Below are positions 39,090-49,220 of a DNA stretch of 59,319 nt, in pieces. The position numbers and the translations under genes are program-made. The notes under the pieces were generated by a model. It did not search any database, was not told the origin of the DNA, and worked only from the letters and a program-made list of their open reading frames with translations. Each line of letters opens with the position of its first letter. Positions within the stretch are counted from its first letter, which is position 1. Location of the stretch: contig JABLUY010000011.1 in NCBI GenBank assembly GCA_013306675.1, forward strand, positions 242,620 to 301,938, given 5' to 3'. Origin of the DNA: Thraustochytrium sp. TN22 (lineage: Eukaryota > Sar > Bigyra > Thraustochytrida > Thraustochytriidae).

Positions 39090-40883
39090 TCAATCGGAGA
39101 CGCCATCGTCGATGATTCCATCGGATGAAGAGTCGGCCACTCCGAACGCGGCCTCCAAGTCGGCCTCGGCCTCGGAGCCAAGGGCCTCGGCTTCTGAGTC
39201 GGCGGACTCCTCGGAGCCGTCGCCGACCTCCTCCTCCTCCTCCTCCTCTCCAGCGCCGCGGAGGTTGGCAGCATCCTCGGCGTCCTCAGCGCTCTCCGCG
39301 CTCCCGGCGTCCGCCTCGTCAAGGTCGTCCGAAGGAGACATGGGATGGGCGACAGCGAGCGTGCTCTGGGCGTTTGGGTCAATGACAACCTCGTCTTCCT
39401 CCTGGTCGAGGCCGTCGCCAAGGCGCACCCGGCCCTCGACGTCAATGTAGCCGCTCCAGCGAATGAGCAAGGTGTGACCGTTGCGCACGAGGTCCTTGTC
39501 AATCTCCGGGATGAGCGTGAGCAGGTGCGTGCGCTGCACATTGATGGTCTTGGAGAAGGTGGAAATGGAGGTACCGACGAAGTTCTGCGAGCGCGCACAG
39601 AGCAGCTGCTCCACGAGGCCGAACATGTCCGAGAGGACCTTCTTGTTGTTGGGCAGGCGGTTCTTAAAGTCGAGCAGCGCTGCCGCCGTGCCGGGGTGGC
39701 TGGCGAGGTCGCGCGCGAAGACAGTGCGCTTGAAGTAGCCAAACGGGCGGAAATAGGTGTTGAGCGAGCCGTCCTTGCGGTGAGAGGGCTGGTCCGTGGC
39801 CACGTAGACGACGCGGTCCTCGGCAAAACCGCTCTCCTTACCGCGGCGCACATAACTGCGTGCGTCCTTGCTCTTGGACAGCGCTGCCTTGATGTAATCG
39901 CCGAGGCGCAGGTGCACGGCGTCGAAGCGGCCGCCATCGAGCGCCTCCTGCGCGATGTGCTTGGACAGGCCGCGCAGATACGCAGTGTAGCGAATGCTGT
40001 TGGCGACCCAGGGCTCCTGCCAGTGGCGCGTGTAGAAGGGGCCGATGTAAATAAGGATGCGGCCCTTGTAGTTGACGATGCGGTTCTCATGCTCGCGCAC
40101 GCCGCGGTCCTCAATCCAGCTGAGCGGCGTGCCGATCTGGAAAATCCAGGCCTTGGGCGTGCGGCCGCCCACACGCAGGTTCCCGACGCGCTTCTTGCGG
40201 TAGTCCGTGAGCGTCATGTTGAGCGGAATGAGCGGGACGCCCGTCATCTTCTCCAGGTAGTCAAAGTCCACGAGCTGGTCCATGGGCACGAGCTCGTTCA
40301 GCGTGTTCTTGAGGTAGTTGCGCGCGAAGTTCGTATGGGGACCGGCCATGGGCACGAGCAGCGCGCGGTCCGCCTTCTTGCACAGCACGATGGCGGCGAT
40401 GAGGCAGCGCAGCTGGTTGTTGTAGCCGCCGCTCGGCGAGTAGCTGAACGCCTTGTACTCGGCCGGAAGGTAGTTGTACGGGCGCGACGTCGACCGCGGC
40501 AGTCGTGACTTGAACTGCAACGGCTTGTCCAGGATAAGCTTGTGCACGTCGTCCCACTCCGTGCTGATGCCGTCCCTGGGCAGGGCCTGCGAGGAGGCCG
40601 CCAGCGCCGCCGCAAACACGTCAGAGTAGTCCACCGCGCGGTCCTCCGGATCCATTGAAGGCACCTCCTCCACCGTGTCGCCCTCGCCCTCCTCGGTACC
40701 AGCATCCTCGGCGCGGTCCTCCGCCCAGTGCCTGCCCAGCGTCGTGTACTCCATGTACTGGGACATGACCAGGACCACCCAGAACGCCAAGAGCGCCACC
40801 ACGCGCCGCGTCAGCTTTGCCTGCACCCACTGCAGCCACGTCGCCGGCACGCCGCCCGCTTTCGGCGTCGTGGGTCGCAGCAT
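39090..40883 (-). CDS. O-fucosyltransferase-like type II membrane protein (paralogue of 3921-5294)
   Basis: 597 residues from the first true ATG at 40883. Residues about 25-42 form a signal anchor (VVALLAFWVVLVMSQYM), so the enzyme domain should be lumenal. The block order matches the copy at 3921-5294: SGGYNNQLRCLIAAIVLCKK (against SGGLGNQIICFF), ALLVPMAGPHTNFARNYL, VHLRLGD (HxR) and NFVGTSISTFSKTI near the end. Unlike the first copy it has an acidic, Glu/Ser/Ala-rich tail of about 110 residues, encoded by 39100-39430. Predicted role: GDP-fucose-dependent or related glycosyl transfer in the Golgi; acceptor unknown. A TGTC/TGCC repeat lies upstream at 40969-41025. The gene is divergent from the JmjC gene. 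Confidence 0.7.
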   Translation of the reverse strand: MLRPTTPKAGGVPATWLQWVQAKLTRRVVALLAFWVVLVMSQYMEYTTLGRHWAEDRAEDAGTEEGEGDTVEEVPSMDPEDRAVDYSDVFAAALAASSQALPRDGISTEWDDVHKLILDKPLQFKSRLPRSTSRPYNYLPAEYKAFSYSPSGGYNNQLRCLIAAIVLCKKADRALLVPMAGPHTNFARNYLKNTLNELVPMDQLVDFDYLEKMTGVPLIPLNMTLTDYRKKRVGNLRVGGRTPKAWIFQIGTPLSWIEDRGVREHENRIVNYKGRILIYIGPFYTRHWQEPWVANSIRYTAYLRGLSKHIAQEALDGGRFDAVHLRLGDYIKAALSKSKDARSYVRRGKESGFAEDRVVYVATDQPSHRKDGSLNTYFRPFGYFKRTVFARDLASHPGTAAALLDFKNRLPNNKKVLSDMFGLVEQLLCARSQNFVGTSISTFSKTINVQRTHLLTLIPEIDKDLVRNGHTLLIRWSGYIDVEGRVRLGDGLDQEEDEVVIDPNAQSTLAVAHPMSPSDDLDEADAGSAESAEDAEDAANLRGAGEEEEEEEVGDGSEESADSEAEALGSEAEADLEAAFGVADSSSDGIIDDGVSD

Positions 40884-42283
40884 TTTCAATTTTCAAAAGG
40901 AAACGAGCGAGCGCTCAGCGAGCGAGTGCTCCGCGAGCTCGCCGGCAATTGCGGCTCCGGGCGCCCGCCTGCCTGTTTGTCTGTCTGTTTGTCTGTCTGT
41001 CTGCCTGTCTGCCTGCCTGTCTGCCGCGCCTCCTGCTGCGCGAGCAGCTGCTCGTGCAGCTCCGGCTCCAGGTCCCGCTGCGAGCCGACGCCGCGCCGCG
41101 CCGCCTGCTGCTGCGTCCCAGCGCGCGCGCGCGCCAGCGCCCAACTGGGCCGCGGGTAGCCTGCCGCGAGGGCGAGCACGGGCGACCGCCTGGTCGCCGC
41201 CGCCGCCTGCCACCGCTCCGCCGCGCCGCGCCGCGCCTGCGATGATTGTCGATCGCCCGCCGAGAGCCGCGGACTCGCTTGGCGCGGAGCCGCTCAGTCA
41301 GGCCGCTCCCGCTTTCACATGGATGAGAGGGGGCGAGGGCCGCCTTGCGCCTTTTCCTCTGCGGTCACTACGCTGTGCTCGGCGGTCACTCCGCCGCCTC
41401 GAGGCTCGGGCGCGTGCGCGGGTACGCGCGGCGGGCGCTGCCATCACCACGGGCCAGCTCTGTACTACACGGCCTCATCCGGCTGTCTCTGCCGGCCCGG
41501 TGCCGGCCCAGCCCTGCGCTTTCTTTCTCCCTGGCAGCCAGCCACCATGGCCAGCGCGGCGGCGGCAGCGCACTGCGTCGGAGCGACGAGCAGTAAGAAC
41601 GGGTCGCCATCATTGAGAGCAGGCCGTGAAACGCCACTGGTACAATCAATTATCAGCAGCGCGTCCGTGACTCGCCGTGACTCCGTGGTCATGGCCGGCC
41701 CGTACACACCCTCATCTACTCCCCCGACACCCCCCTCGGTCCAGCGCCGCGCATATCGCGTCCCAGCGGCCAGGGGTCCCCGGGGGGCACCGCGCGCATG
41801 ATCGGCCTCACGGGCAGATCGCGGGGACCCCCTCACGAAGCGTCCCGCCCGCTCGGAGGCGCGTTTTCGAATTCGAATGCTACGTCAAAGCCCCTTCGCC
41901 TCGCCCTCCGCCAGGCCGCCAGACACCGGGTCGTTGGTGCAGACGCCGGCCGGCGGCTCGCGCGCGCGGCGCCCGCGGCGCGGGAGCGCGGCGGCGCGCG
42001 GCGGCGGCGGCGAGCGGGCAGACGCGTGATAGCGGGCGGCGACGTCGGCGGCTTAGCATCGGGCCGACCACGGTCAGACGCGCAACTACTCCTCGCGCGC
42101 ACTGCACGAGGATCGCGCGCGCGCGCGGAGGTGCGCGGCGGGGCGGCGCGGGCGCGGGCGCGGCGCCGCGGCGCGGCGGCACTCGGCCGGCCCGTGGGCG
42201 TCGCTGTCGTTGGGGCGAGCTAGCTAGCTAGCTGGCTGTCTCGTCTCCCTAGCGGGCCTGTCCACTGCGTCCAGCCAGGCAGG
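40884..42283. other. divergent promoter region
   Basis: 1.4 kb between the O-fucosyltransferase-like and JmjC starts. It has CTGTCTGTTTGT/CTGCCTGT tetramer repeats (40969-41025), GCGCGC-rich patches (about 42110-42180) and AGCT repeats (42218-42233). No gene was seen. Confidence 0.55.
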
Positions 42284-43848
42284 ATGAAGGGCGCCACGGA
42301 CCCGTGGCGCGGCGTCAAGGTGGTGGCGGCCGTGGCGGCGCTGGTGGTGATGATCACGGTGGCGCTGCAGGCGCAGTCGAACCTGCTGGAGCAGGTGTCC
42401 ACCACGGACAACGTGGAGACCAAGTCGAGCCTGTTGCCGGCGGAGGGAGAGTACCCGGAGCAGGACGACGTGCCGACGGCGGACGCAGAGCCGACGGAGC
42501 TGTCGCCGGACGAGGAGCGCCTGCGCGAGCGCGAGCAGGCCATCAAGGCGTTGGATGAGGACGCCAAGCCCGTGGGCGTGCGCGTGCCGGAGCTGGGCAA
42601 CCTCTACATCCAGGATGGCGAGGCGTACATGAACGCGCCGTACATGGAGGTGCCTCCGCCCATCCCGGACACGAGCGCCTACAAGAAGCTCTGGCCGCTG
42701 CAGCGCATGCACGACGAGTACTTTACCACGCACGCGCACCGGCGCCACATCCCGCGCCTGGGCCAGAGCATCTCGCGCAAGCAGTTCCATGAGGTCTTCC
42801 GCAAGCGCAGCATCCCAGTCATCATCCCCTTCAAGTACATGCGCAACCTGGGCTTCGCCACGCAGGGGCACACTCTCCAGGAGCTGCGCGAGCTCTTCCC
42901 CTGGGAGCCCACTGAGTCCGTTGAGGCTGCCATCAAGCGCAAGGAGTTCCACGTCAACGGCGCCTGGGGCATCAAGGGCAAGGACAAGACCATTCCTTGG
43001 GAGCGCGCTATTTGGAAGCTCGAGCAGGACGCGCCAGTGCTCATGAACGGCCCTGGCCTCAGCCTGCGCAACGTTCCGCGCAACATGAAGCTCCAGCCCG
43101 AGCAGGTTGCGCAGTGGAACGTGTCCTACCCGCCCTTTCTGCGCCGCAAGGACTTTCAGCCCCCCACCATGTGGTTTGGCACTTCCAGCTCTGACACGGT
43201 ACGTTGTATCTTGGTTTGCCTTGTGTGGGCTGGGCACCTCCTTGGCCCTTTCGCTCGCCCTTTCGCTCGCTCGCTGGATGACTAACGCGCACCCCCATGT
43301 ACGTGTCCTCGCGCCTCACAGAAGCTGCATGCGGACTGCTGCGACAACTGGGTCAGCCAGCTCATGGGCACCAAGCGCTGGTACATCGCGCCGCCCACCG
43401 ACACGCCCAAGCTTGTGCCGGTACACTGCTCTGGCAAGAACAAGGGCCTCTGCTGGTCCTCGCTGCTCATGCCCATGCGCGAGATTCTGCCGCGCCTCAG
43501 GCCCATTCGCGACAGCCTCGAGTCTATGGAGATTAGCGTCCATGCCGGCGAGATGTTTTACCTGGTAGGTTGCTCTGCCCTCGCGCCCTCGCTCTCGCTT
43601 GCGACCCGAGCCGACCGCCCTGACTGACTTTCGCTTCTTGTACAAATGCTCAGCCTGGTGGCTGGTGGCACCATATTCGTAACGATGGCCCGACCATCAT
43701 GATCAACTTTTGGAGCTGGGGCTGCCCCAACAACCAGCTCGCCGTCGACGCGGATGCCTCGCGTCCGGACCGGCCCGACTTCAAAAAGCAGAACTGCGCG
43801 GCCGAAGCCAAGACCATTGAGGAGTTCATTTATGCGGAGGATTCCTGA
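42284..43848 (+). CDS. JmjC/cupin-type 2-oxoglutarate oxygenase with signal anchor (three exons)
   Basis: Exons 42284-43198, 43322-43564 and 43654-43848 give 450 residues. Introns are 43199-43321 (GTACGT...CACAG) and 43565-43653 (GTAGGT...CTCAG), both phase 0. Residues about 10-30 are a signal anchor (VVAAVAALVVMITVALQAQ). The JmjC-like domain contains IPVIIPFKYMRNLGF, then, across the first splice, SSSDT/KLHADCCDNW with the iron-binding HxD. It continues with GTKRWYIAPP, and after the second splice PGGWWHHIRNDGPTIMINFW with the distal iron His. Splicing is needed to bring HxD and the distal His together, which supports the model. A lumenal location suggests hydroxylation or a related oxidation of secretory proteins; the substrate is unknown. 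Confidence 0.85.
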
Positions 43849-44172
43849 TCGTGCGGCTGTTTCTGCCGCCGCTGCCGCTGCTCCTGCTGCTGTGGCTGCG
43901 GCAACTGCATAATGCGGTTCGTTGCGCGTGTGTGGCTGTGGCTGCCTCGGCGCGGGTGCAGGGCAGTGTCGCGCGCGGGCCCTTTGATGGACCAGGAAAA
44001 TGGCAATTCGCGTATTGGATGGCCGCGCAAAACTGTAAACCCAGGTTCCATTGTGCTATGCGTGTCGTGTTGTCTTGGTGCGAGCGGCCATTTGTGCTAT
44101 GCGCGTCGTGTCTCGGTTGGGCCGCACTGTCCATGGTCTAGCTAGCGTACTGGGCGGGCGAGCGCTTCACTG
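43849..44172. other. convergent intergenic spacer
   Basis: 324 bp between the JmjC stop and the OCIA-like stop. It contains a near duplication of TGTGCTATGCG.GTCGTGT (about 44050 and 44093). Short plus and minus frames here have no protein-like features. Confidence 0.5.
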
Positions 44173-45087
44173 TCAGTGCGAGTGGCTGTGCTGGTACTCC
44201 TTGCGCACATCATCCCAAGAGCGAGTTGGAGGCTGGCGCAGGGCCTGCTCGGCCTCCATCATGGACTCCTCGAAATCGTCCTTGTAGAGTGGGAGGGTCG
44301 GGTTGGCGTCGCGGCCGCCGTAAGCGCCGCCATACGAATCTTGCTGGTGGCCGTAGGCAAAGGGGTCAGGTGATGAGTCATTGTCGAAGCGGGCGGGCGG
44401 CTTGTCGTCGCGCGGGCTGCTGAGCTTGCTGCTAGTGTCGCCGCGAGAGGTTGCCTTGCGCTCGGGCTCGTCAAAGTAGGCTTGCATGTCGAAGGTGCTC
44501 ACGCCGTCCACATCGTCGTCACCGTCGTTGCTGCCATCGCCCGAGGCGGCCCCAGGGCGCTCGAACTTGTCCCGGTCGTTGTGCCAGGTGTTGAGGCCAA
44601 GCTCGGTCTCGGCGTCGGCCTCGACCACGTTGAGGTTGTAGCGCTTCGCGAAGTAGCCGCGCTCCTCGGCGTAGATGGAGACGACCCTGCGCGCGGACTG
44701 GCGCAACGGCGAATCCGCCGGCAGGCCGTTGAAGATGGTGTCGAGCGATTGGTCGACCGCCGCAAAGCGGCCGACGGCGGACGAGATCACCCAGGAGCCA
44801 ATGACGGCAGGGAAGCGAAACCAGCGGTTCGTGTTGCGCAGCAGCATGTACGTCATGCCGCCGCCCACCAGGCCGCCGGCGAAGCCGTAGCGCTGGATCT
44901 GCTCGTTCGCCTGCCGGATGAAGTGCATGTCGTCCTCCGAGAGCACCTGCTTCTCGCCCTCTTTGGTCTGCCGGTTCAGAGCGCGCACCACCTCCAGGAT
45001 ATTCAGCAGCGCCTGCCGGTCGTCGCGGATCACCCCGTCCGCCGCGCCGCCGCCGCCCTCCGCCTGCATTTGCGCCACGCGGAACAT
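44173..45087 (-). CDS. OCIA-domain-like small membrane protein (probably mitochondrial)
   Basis: 304 residues from the ATG at 45087. The N-terminal half reads like an OCIA domain. A charged lead-in (EDDMHFIRQANEQIQRYGF) is followed by two short hydrophobic helices (GLVGGGMTYMLL and FPAVIGSWVISSAVGRFAAV). Then comes DQSLDTIFNGLPADSPLRQS, which corresponds in position to the Cys..Lys..SPL region of OCIAD proteins. The C-terminal 150 residues are hydrophilic, Asp/Ser/Gly-rich and probably disordered. OCIAD proteins sit in the inner mitochondrial membrane and affect respiratory-complex assembly; transferring this role here is inference. The upstream frame extension to 45222 is Arg/Ala low complexity without an ATG. 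The gene is divergent from the amino-acid transporter. Confidence 0.55.
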   Translation of the reverse strand: MFRVAQMQAEGGGGAADGVIRDDRQALLNILEVVRALNRQTKEGEKQVLSEDDMHFIRQANEQIQRYGFAGGLVGGGMTYMLLRNTNRWFRFPAVIGSWVISSAVGRFAAVDQSLDTIFNGLPADSPLRQSARRVVSIYAEERGYFAKRYNLNVVEADAETELGLNTWHNDRDKFERPGAASGDGSNDGDDDVDGVSTFDMQAYFDEPERKATSRGDTSSKLSSPRDDKPPARFDNDSSPDPFAYGHQQDSYGGAYGGRDANPTLPLYKDDFEESMMEAEQALRQPPTRSWDDVRKEYQHSHSH

Positions 45088-45461
45088 GGTGGCGCCGGCG
45101 TCCGGGTCGCCGAGGCCGAGCAGGTCGCCGCGCCCCGTCTCGCGAGCGCGAGCGCGAGCGCGAGCGCGCACGGCCGGGCTAGCTGGCTGCCTGGCCGGCC
45201 GCCTCGCCTCGCCTCGCCACACCTGCCTGCCTGCCGCGCGCGCGAGCGGGGGCGGCCGGGCTGGGATCGGGTCTGGCGCAGCGGAGAAGGCCGAGGAGGC
45301 GACTTCGAGGCTCTGCGGCAGCCAGGCTCTCCAGTGCCAGCCAGAGCGCGAGCGACCGGCGTCCGCTCGCGCGCGGCCGGCCGGCCGGCCGTCCGCCCGC
45401 CCGCGGCGGCGGCAGCGCGAGCGCCGCGCCGCTGCCGCCCGCGCCGCGCAGGAGGAGAGCG
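45088..45461. other. 374-bp bidirectional promoter region
   Basis: It separates divergent starts at 45087 (-) and 45462 (+). It contains GCGCGA hexamers (45150-45172), CTGCCTGC units (45222-45236) and CCGGCCGG runs (45376-45392). It is the shortest well-defined divergent spacer in the window apart from the one at MINDY. Confidence 0.5.
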
Positions 45462-46850
45462 ATGAACCTGTACGCGGCGCCGGCGCAGGTGGCGGACGAG
45501 GAGGAGGGCGAGGCGACCGCGGCGTTGCTGCCGCCGCGCCTGGAGCGCGGCGAGGCCGGCGGCGGCCCCGCGACGGCGGCGGCGGCGGAGGAGGAGGAGG
45601 AGGAGGGCCCGCCGCGGGAGGCCGGCTGGGTGCTCGTGGCCTGGCTGCAGCTCGGGTCGACCATCGGGGCGGGGGTGCTCTCGATGGCGTCCGCCTTCGC
45701 CGGCCTCGGGTGGGCCCTGGCCGGATTCTTCGGCGTCTTCTGCTGCCTGCTCAACGTGTACTGCGCCGTGCAGCTGCACGAGGCAAGCAAGCTCGTGCCG
45801 GGCGCGCAGGGCATCGTGCTGCTGTCGCAAAAGGTCGTGCCGAGCGCGGCGTACAACAACTTCGTCGATGGCCTGCAGCATGTCTACCTCCTGCTTACCA
45901 ACGCGGCGTTCCTGCTGCTCATGAGCTCCACGCTGCAGTACGTCTTCTTGGGCTACGTGGAGCTCTGTCGCGCCGTGTGGGGCACCGCGGCCTGCGTGCT
46001 CTTGCTGCCGCTGATGCAGCTGCGCAACCTGGCTTCCCTGCACTGGCTGCTCGGGCTGAACCTGGTCACCTTTTACGGCGCAGTCGGCCTCGTGCTGGCG
46101 GCCTTTGCGCGCGACCTGAGCGCTGGCGCCGCGGCGCGCACCTACGTGCTGCCGCCTAACCTGACCTGGGTGGGCGTCTTCGCCTCGCTCTCCAAGTTTT
46201 CCTTTTCCTACATGAACACGCACCTGACGCTGCAGTTCATCTCCGAGATGAAGCGCCCGTCCCGGTTCAAGCGGGCCTTCTTGCTCTCCGTGCCCATGCA
46301 GCTGCTCACCTACTTTGCCATCGGTGCAGTCGGTTATTTGCGCCTGGGCGACCACAGCGACCAGCTCATCATCCTTTACATGCGGCGCGACGCGGCTTTT
46401 CGTGCCGCCTCCGCCATGCTCTTCGTGCACTTTGTGGTGAGCTATCTGATTCAGGGCCAGGTCCTGGCGCGGCTATTGCACAGGCGCCTCGCGCCGGCCT
46501 CTGTGGACGACGCCGGTTTGCGTGGCGGCCGCGACTGGCTCGCGGTCACCTCCTGCGTGCTCGCCGCCACGCTCGTGGTCGCCAACGCCGTCCCAGTCTT
46601 TGATCAGATCGTCAGTCTCATCGGCAGCCTCACCGTCTGCCTGGCCTACGTCTTCCCGCTCGTTGGCCTTTATTACGCGCGGCAGGCCGCCGGCGTCGCC
46701 ACGCCGCGCTCGCAGCTCCTCGTCTTCGCCGCCATTTCTCTCTACGCCGCCGTCCTCTTCGCCGGCGGTCTCGCCGCCGTCCTCGTCACCATTGCCTCCT
46801 CGGCCTCGCACGACCAGGGCCCTTTTACCTGCGCCTCCCATGTCGCCTAA
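45462..46850 (+). CDS. Amino acid/auxin permease family transporter (AAAP, SLC36/38-like)
   Basis: 462 residues. After about 50 Ala/Glu-rich cytosolic residues comes the family hallmark STIGAGVLSMASAFAGLGWA in TM1, with the unwound GAGVLS segment that binds substrate. About ten further spans follow, among them NAAFLLLMSSTLQYVFLGYV, FSFSYMNTHLTLQFISEMKR and LLTYFAIGAVGYL. The length fits AAAP transporters. It should move neutral amino acids with a proton or sodium at the plasma or vacuolar membrane; substrate cannot be read from sequence. The ATG at 45462 gives the usual short cytosolic N-terminus. The gene is divergent from the OCIA-like gene. Confidence 0.87.
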   Translation: MNLYAAPAQVADEEEGEATAALLPPRLERGEAGGGPATAAAAEEEEEEGPPREAGWVLVAWLQLGSTIGAGVLSMASAFAGLGWALAGFFGVFCCLLNVYCAVQLHEASKLVPGAQGIVLLSQKVVPSAAYNNFVDGLQHVYLLLTNAAFLLLMSSTLQYVFLGYVELCRAVWGTAACVLLLPLMQLRNLASLHWLLGLNLVTFYGAVGLVLAAFARDLSAGAAARTYVLPPNLTWVGVFASLSKFSFSYMNTHLTLQFISEMKRPSRFKRAFLLSVPMQLLTYFAIGAVGYLRLGDHSDQLIILYMRRDAAFRAASAMLFVHFVVSYLIQGQVLARLLHRRLAPASVDDAGLRGGRDWLAVTSCVLAATLVVANAVPVFDQIVSLIGSLTVCLAYVFPLVGLYYARQAAGVATPRSQLLVFAAISLYAAVLFAGGLAAVLVTIASSASHDQGPFTCASHVA

Positions 46851-47739
46851 GAACTACCGCCTTTGAACATCGATGCTGCGCTGCTAGTTACGACACTTGA
46901 GCACGTGCTCTGTGCACGAAAAGCCCAAAACGCAAGCTTGCTTTCCGCAACACCAAACACCGCGCTCCGCCCGTCCTGCAGAGGCACGTGCAAACGCCTC
47001 TTGCCCTCGCCGCGACTTGTGACTTTACCTGTCGCGACCTCGTCCCCCAGACGCAACGGCCCGCAGCCCGCAGCGCGGGGCAGCGCGGGGCAGCGCGGGG
47101 CAGCGCGGGGCAGCGCGGAGCAGCGCAAATCGGCGGCCGCGGCCTGCGCCGCCCCCCACACAGCGCCCCCCGCGGCGGCGGCGCGTGGCGCCCGGCCGCG
47201 GCGCCTTCTTCCGAGCGCGCCCAGTCGAGTCACTGCAGGCGCCTGCAGCTCCGCCGTGACTTCTTCCTCGTTCCCCGTCACGGTCCTCGCTCGCCGCGAC
47301 GCGCCGCGCGTCAGGCCGAGTCGAGCCGCGTCCTCCGCGCGCGGCCGGCCGCGCGGCAGACCCGCCTGCGCGCCCGCCCGCTGCCCGCGACGGCGCGCGG
47401 CGGCGCGGCGGCGAGAGGCAGGAGGCAGGCAGGGGCCCCGGGGGCCGCGGCGCGATCGAGGCGACTCGGAGGACCGGGAGCGAGGTGTCGGTTGAGCCGC
47501 GCGAGGCCGGGCGCGGCAACCTCCTGTTCAGGGTGCGCGGCTGCGCAGCGGAGCCGTCGCCGCGGGCCGCCGCGGCGCCGCCCGGCGCTCGCTCGCTGGC
47601 TGCGTGCGTGCCTGCGTGCCTGCGTGCGTGCGTGCCTGCCTGCAAACTCGTTCGGCTGGTCCGCGGGAGGAGGTAGGGCGCGGCGGCGGCGCGGCGGTGG
47701 CGGCGGCGGGCGCGGACGTGAGGCGACGGCGCGCGGAGA
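46851..47739. other. intergenic region with 10-bp and tetramer repeats
   Basis: 889 bp between two tandem plus-strand genes. Five 10-bp units of the type GCGCGGGGCA occupy about 47074-47124. TGCG/TGCC tetramers occupy 47601-47642. CGGCGG runs precede the next start. No gene was supported; the long opposite-strand frames are shadows. Confidence 0.55.
47074..47124. repeat. 10-bp tandem repeat, about 5 copies
   Basis: Unit GCAGCGCGGG/GCGCGGGGCA, with the last copy carrying A for G. It is intergenic, 0.6 kb upstream of the NIPA gene. Confidence 0.85.
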
Positions 47740-49206
47740 ATGGGGCAGTATGACTGGGTGGTTGGCGTGTCGTTCAGTATCGCGAGCTCGTTCCTGAGCT
47801 GCCTGGGGCTGATTTTTCAAAAGTACGCGCACAACCAGAATCAGGCGCTGCCGGACGATGAAAAGTACCCGGTGCTGCTGGGCATCGTGTGCTCGCCGTG
47901 CTGGTGGGCGTCCTTCATCATGATGGGGCTCTTCCCGTTCCCGTTCGACTTTTTCGCGTACAGCTTCGCGGCGCAGTCGCTGGTGGCGCCCTTCGCCGGG
48001 CTCACGCTCATTATGAACCAGTTCCTGGCGCCGCTCATCCTTAAGGAGAAAATCTACCGCATCGACCTCTACGCGAGCGTGGTGGTCTTTATTGGCTGCA
48101 CCATGACCACGGTCACCGGAAACCACGACTCGGAGTCCTACGTGCTGCAGGACTTGCTGGACTTCTTCGAGCGCCCGGCCTTTGTGGCCGGCGCCATCAT
48201 TCTGGGCCTCCTCATGTTCTTCATGACCTGCTCGCTGCTTATCACGGACCCGCTCAAGACCGGCGAGGCCAAGGAGAGCGCCCAGGCCGACACGGCGCCG
48301 TCCGACCCGGCTCAGGGCGAGCTGAGCGCGACAGACACAGCCGCCACGGCCGCCTCTGCGACGGCCGAGACCGATCAGACCTACACTACCGCCGCAGAGG
48401 GCTCGAGCCCGGCGGCGGCAGCGGGCACGGACTCGGCCGCCGCCGTTAGGGAGGATAACACTGCCACTGTGGAGGTCAAGACGCCCGCCTCGGACCCGGT
48501 CGCCTACCTGCACGCCGAGAGCTCCACGGCGACCAAGCGCAGTTCGGAGGAGATGGTCCAGGCGCAGCTCAGCACGCACGTGGCCGTCACGGAGCGGCGG
48601 CCGACGTGCGGCGAGCGCGCGCTCGGCTGCCTGCGGTCGCTCGAGTACGCCAACTTTGCGATGCGGCCCTTTTATTACGGCTTCGTGGCGGGCGGCTTCG
48701 GCGCGCTCCAGAATATCTTCTTCAAGAGCGTCGGTGTGCTCATGAAGTCCTCCGTCTTTGACGGCAGCGAGGAGGGTCAGAGCGCCTGGACCACGTGGTA
48801 CCCTTACGTCTTCATTATTGCCACGCTCGTGCTCGCCGTCTCGCAGCTGTCCATGCTCAACAAGGGCATGTCGCGCTACAACGCCATCCTCGTCTTTCCC
48901 CTCTACAACGCCATGTACATCATCACCTCCGTCACCATGGGTGCGCTGTACTATGGCGAGTTCGATGACTTCTCCAAGACGCAGATCTCGCTCTTCGTCA
49001 TCGGCATCTTCATCACCATCTTTGGCATCATCCTTTTCGTCTTCAAGCCGCGCGAAGACACCGACGAGTCCGGCAAGGCTGCTGCGGAGGCGCAGGCGCA
49101 AGGCCGCGCCGGCGCCAACGCCTCAAGCGCCGCTGCGACCACCTCCGCGCCCGAGGTCCAGGACATGAGCTCTCGCGACCAGGACGACGTCGTCGTCATG
49201 ATCTGA
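47740..49206 (+). CDS. NIPA-family magnesium transporter
   Basis: 488 residues, about nine membrane spans. The N-terminus GVSFSIASSFLSCLGLIFQK is the first span of the NIPA/DMT-type fold. Later blocks fit the family: AYSFAAQSLVAPFAGLTLIM (family form: A..FAP..LVTPLGAL), LAPLILKEKIYRIDLYASVV and FIGCTMTTVTGNHDSES. The C-terminal half resumes with YVFIIATLVLAVSQLSML and VFPLYNAMYIITSVTMGALY. A non-conserved hydrophilic Ala/Thr/Glu loop of about 110 residues (about 180-290) splits the two halves. NIPA proteins carry Mg2+ across plasma or endosomal membranes. The ATG at 47740 places the first span at the very N-terminus as usual. Confidence 0.88.
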   Translation: MGQYDWVVGVSFSIASSFLSCLGLIFQKYAHNQNQALPDDEKYPVLLGIVCSPCWWASFIMMGLFPFPFDFFAYSFAAQSLVAPFAGLTLIMNQFLAPLILKEKIYRIDLYASVVVFIGCTMTTVTGNHDSESYVLQDLLDFFERPAFVAGAIILGLLMFFMTCSLLITDPLKTGEAKESAQADTAPSDPAQGELSATDTAATAASATAETDQTYTTAAEGSSPAAAAGTDSAAAVREDNTATVEVKTPASDPVAYLHAESSTATKRSSEEMVQAQLSTHVAVTERRPTCGERALGCLRSLEYANFAMRPFYYGFVAGGFGALQNIFFKSVGVLMKSSVFDGSEEGQSAWTTWYPYVFIIATLVLAVSQLSMLNKGMSRYNAILVFPLYNAMYIITSVTMGALYYGEFDDFSKTQISLFVIGIFITIFGIILFVFKPREDTDESGKAAAEAQAQGRAGANASSAAATTSAPEVQDMSSRDQDDVVVMI

Positions 49207-49220
49207 AGGGGCCGAGCTGC

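Noticed and set aside
47311-49101. 596-codon minus-strand frame
   Set aside because: Antisense to the NIPA transporter, whose plus-strand frame has clear family motifs.
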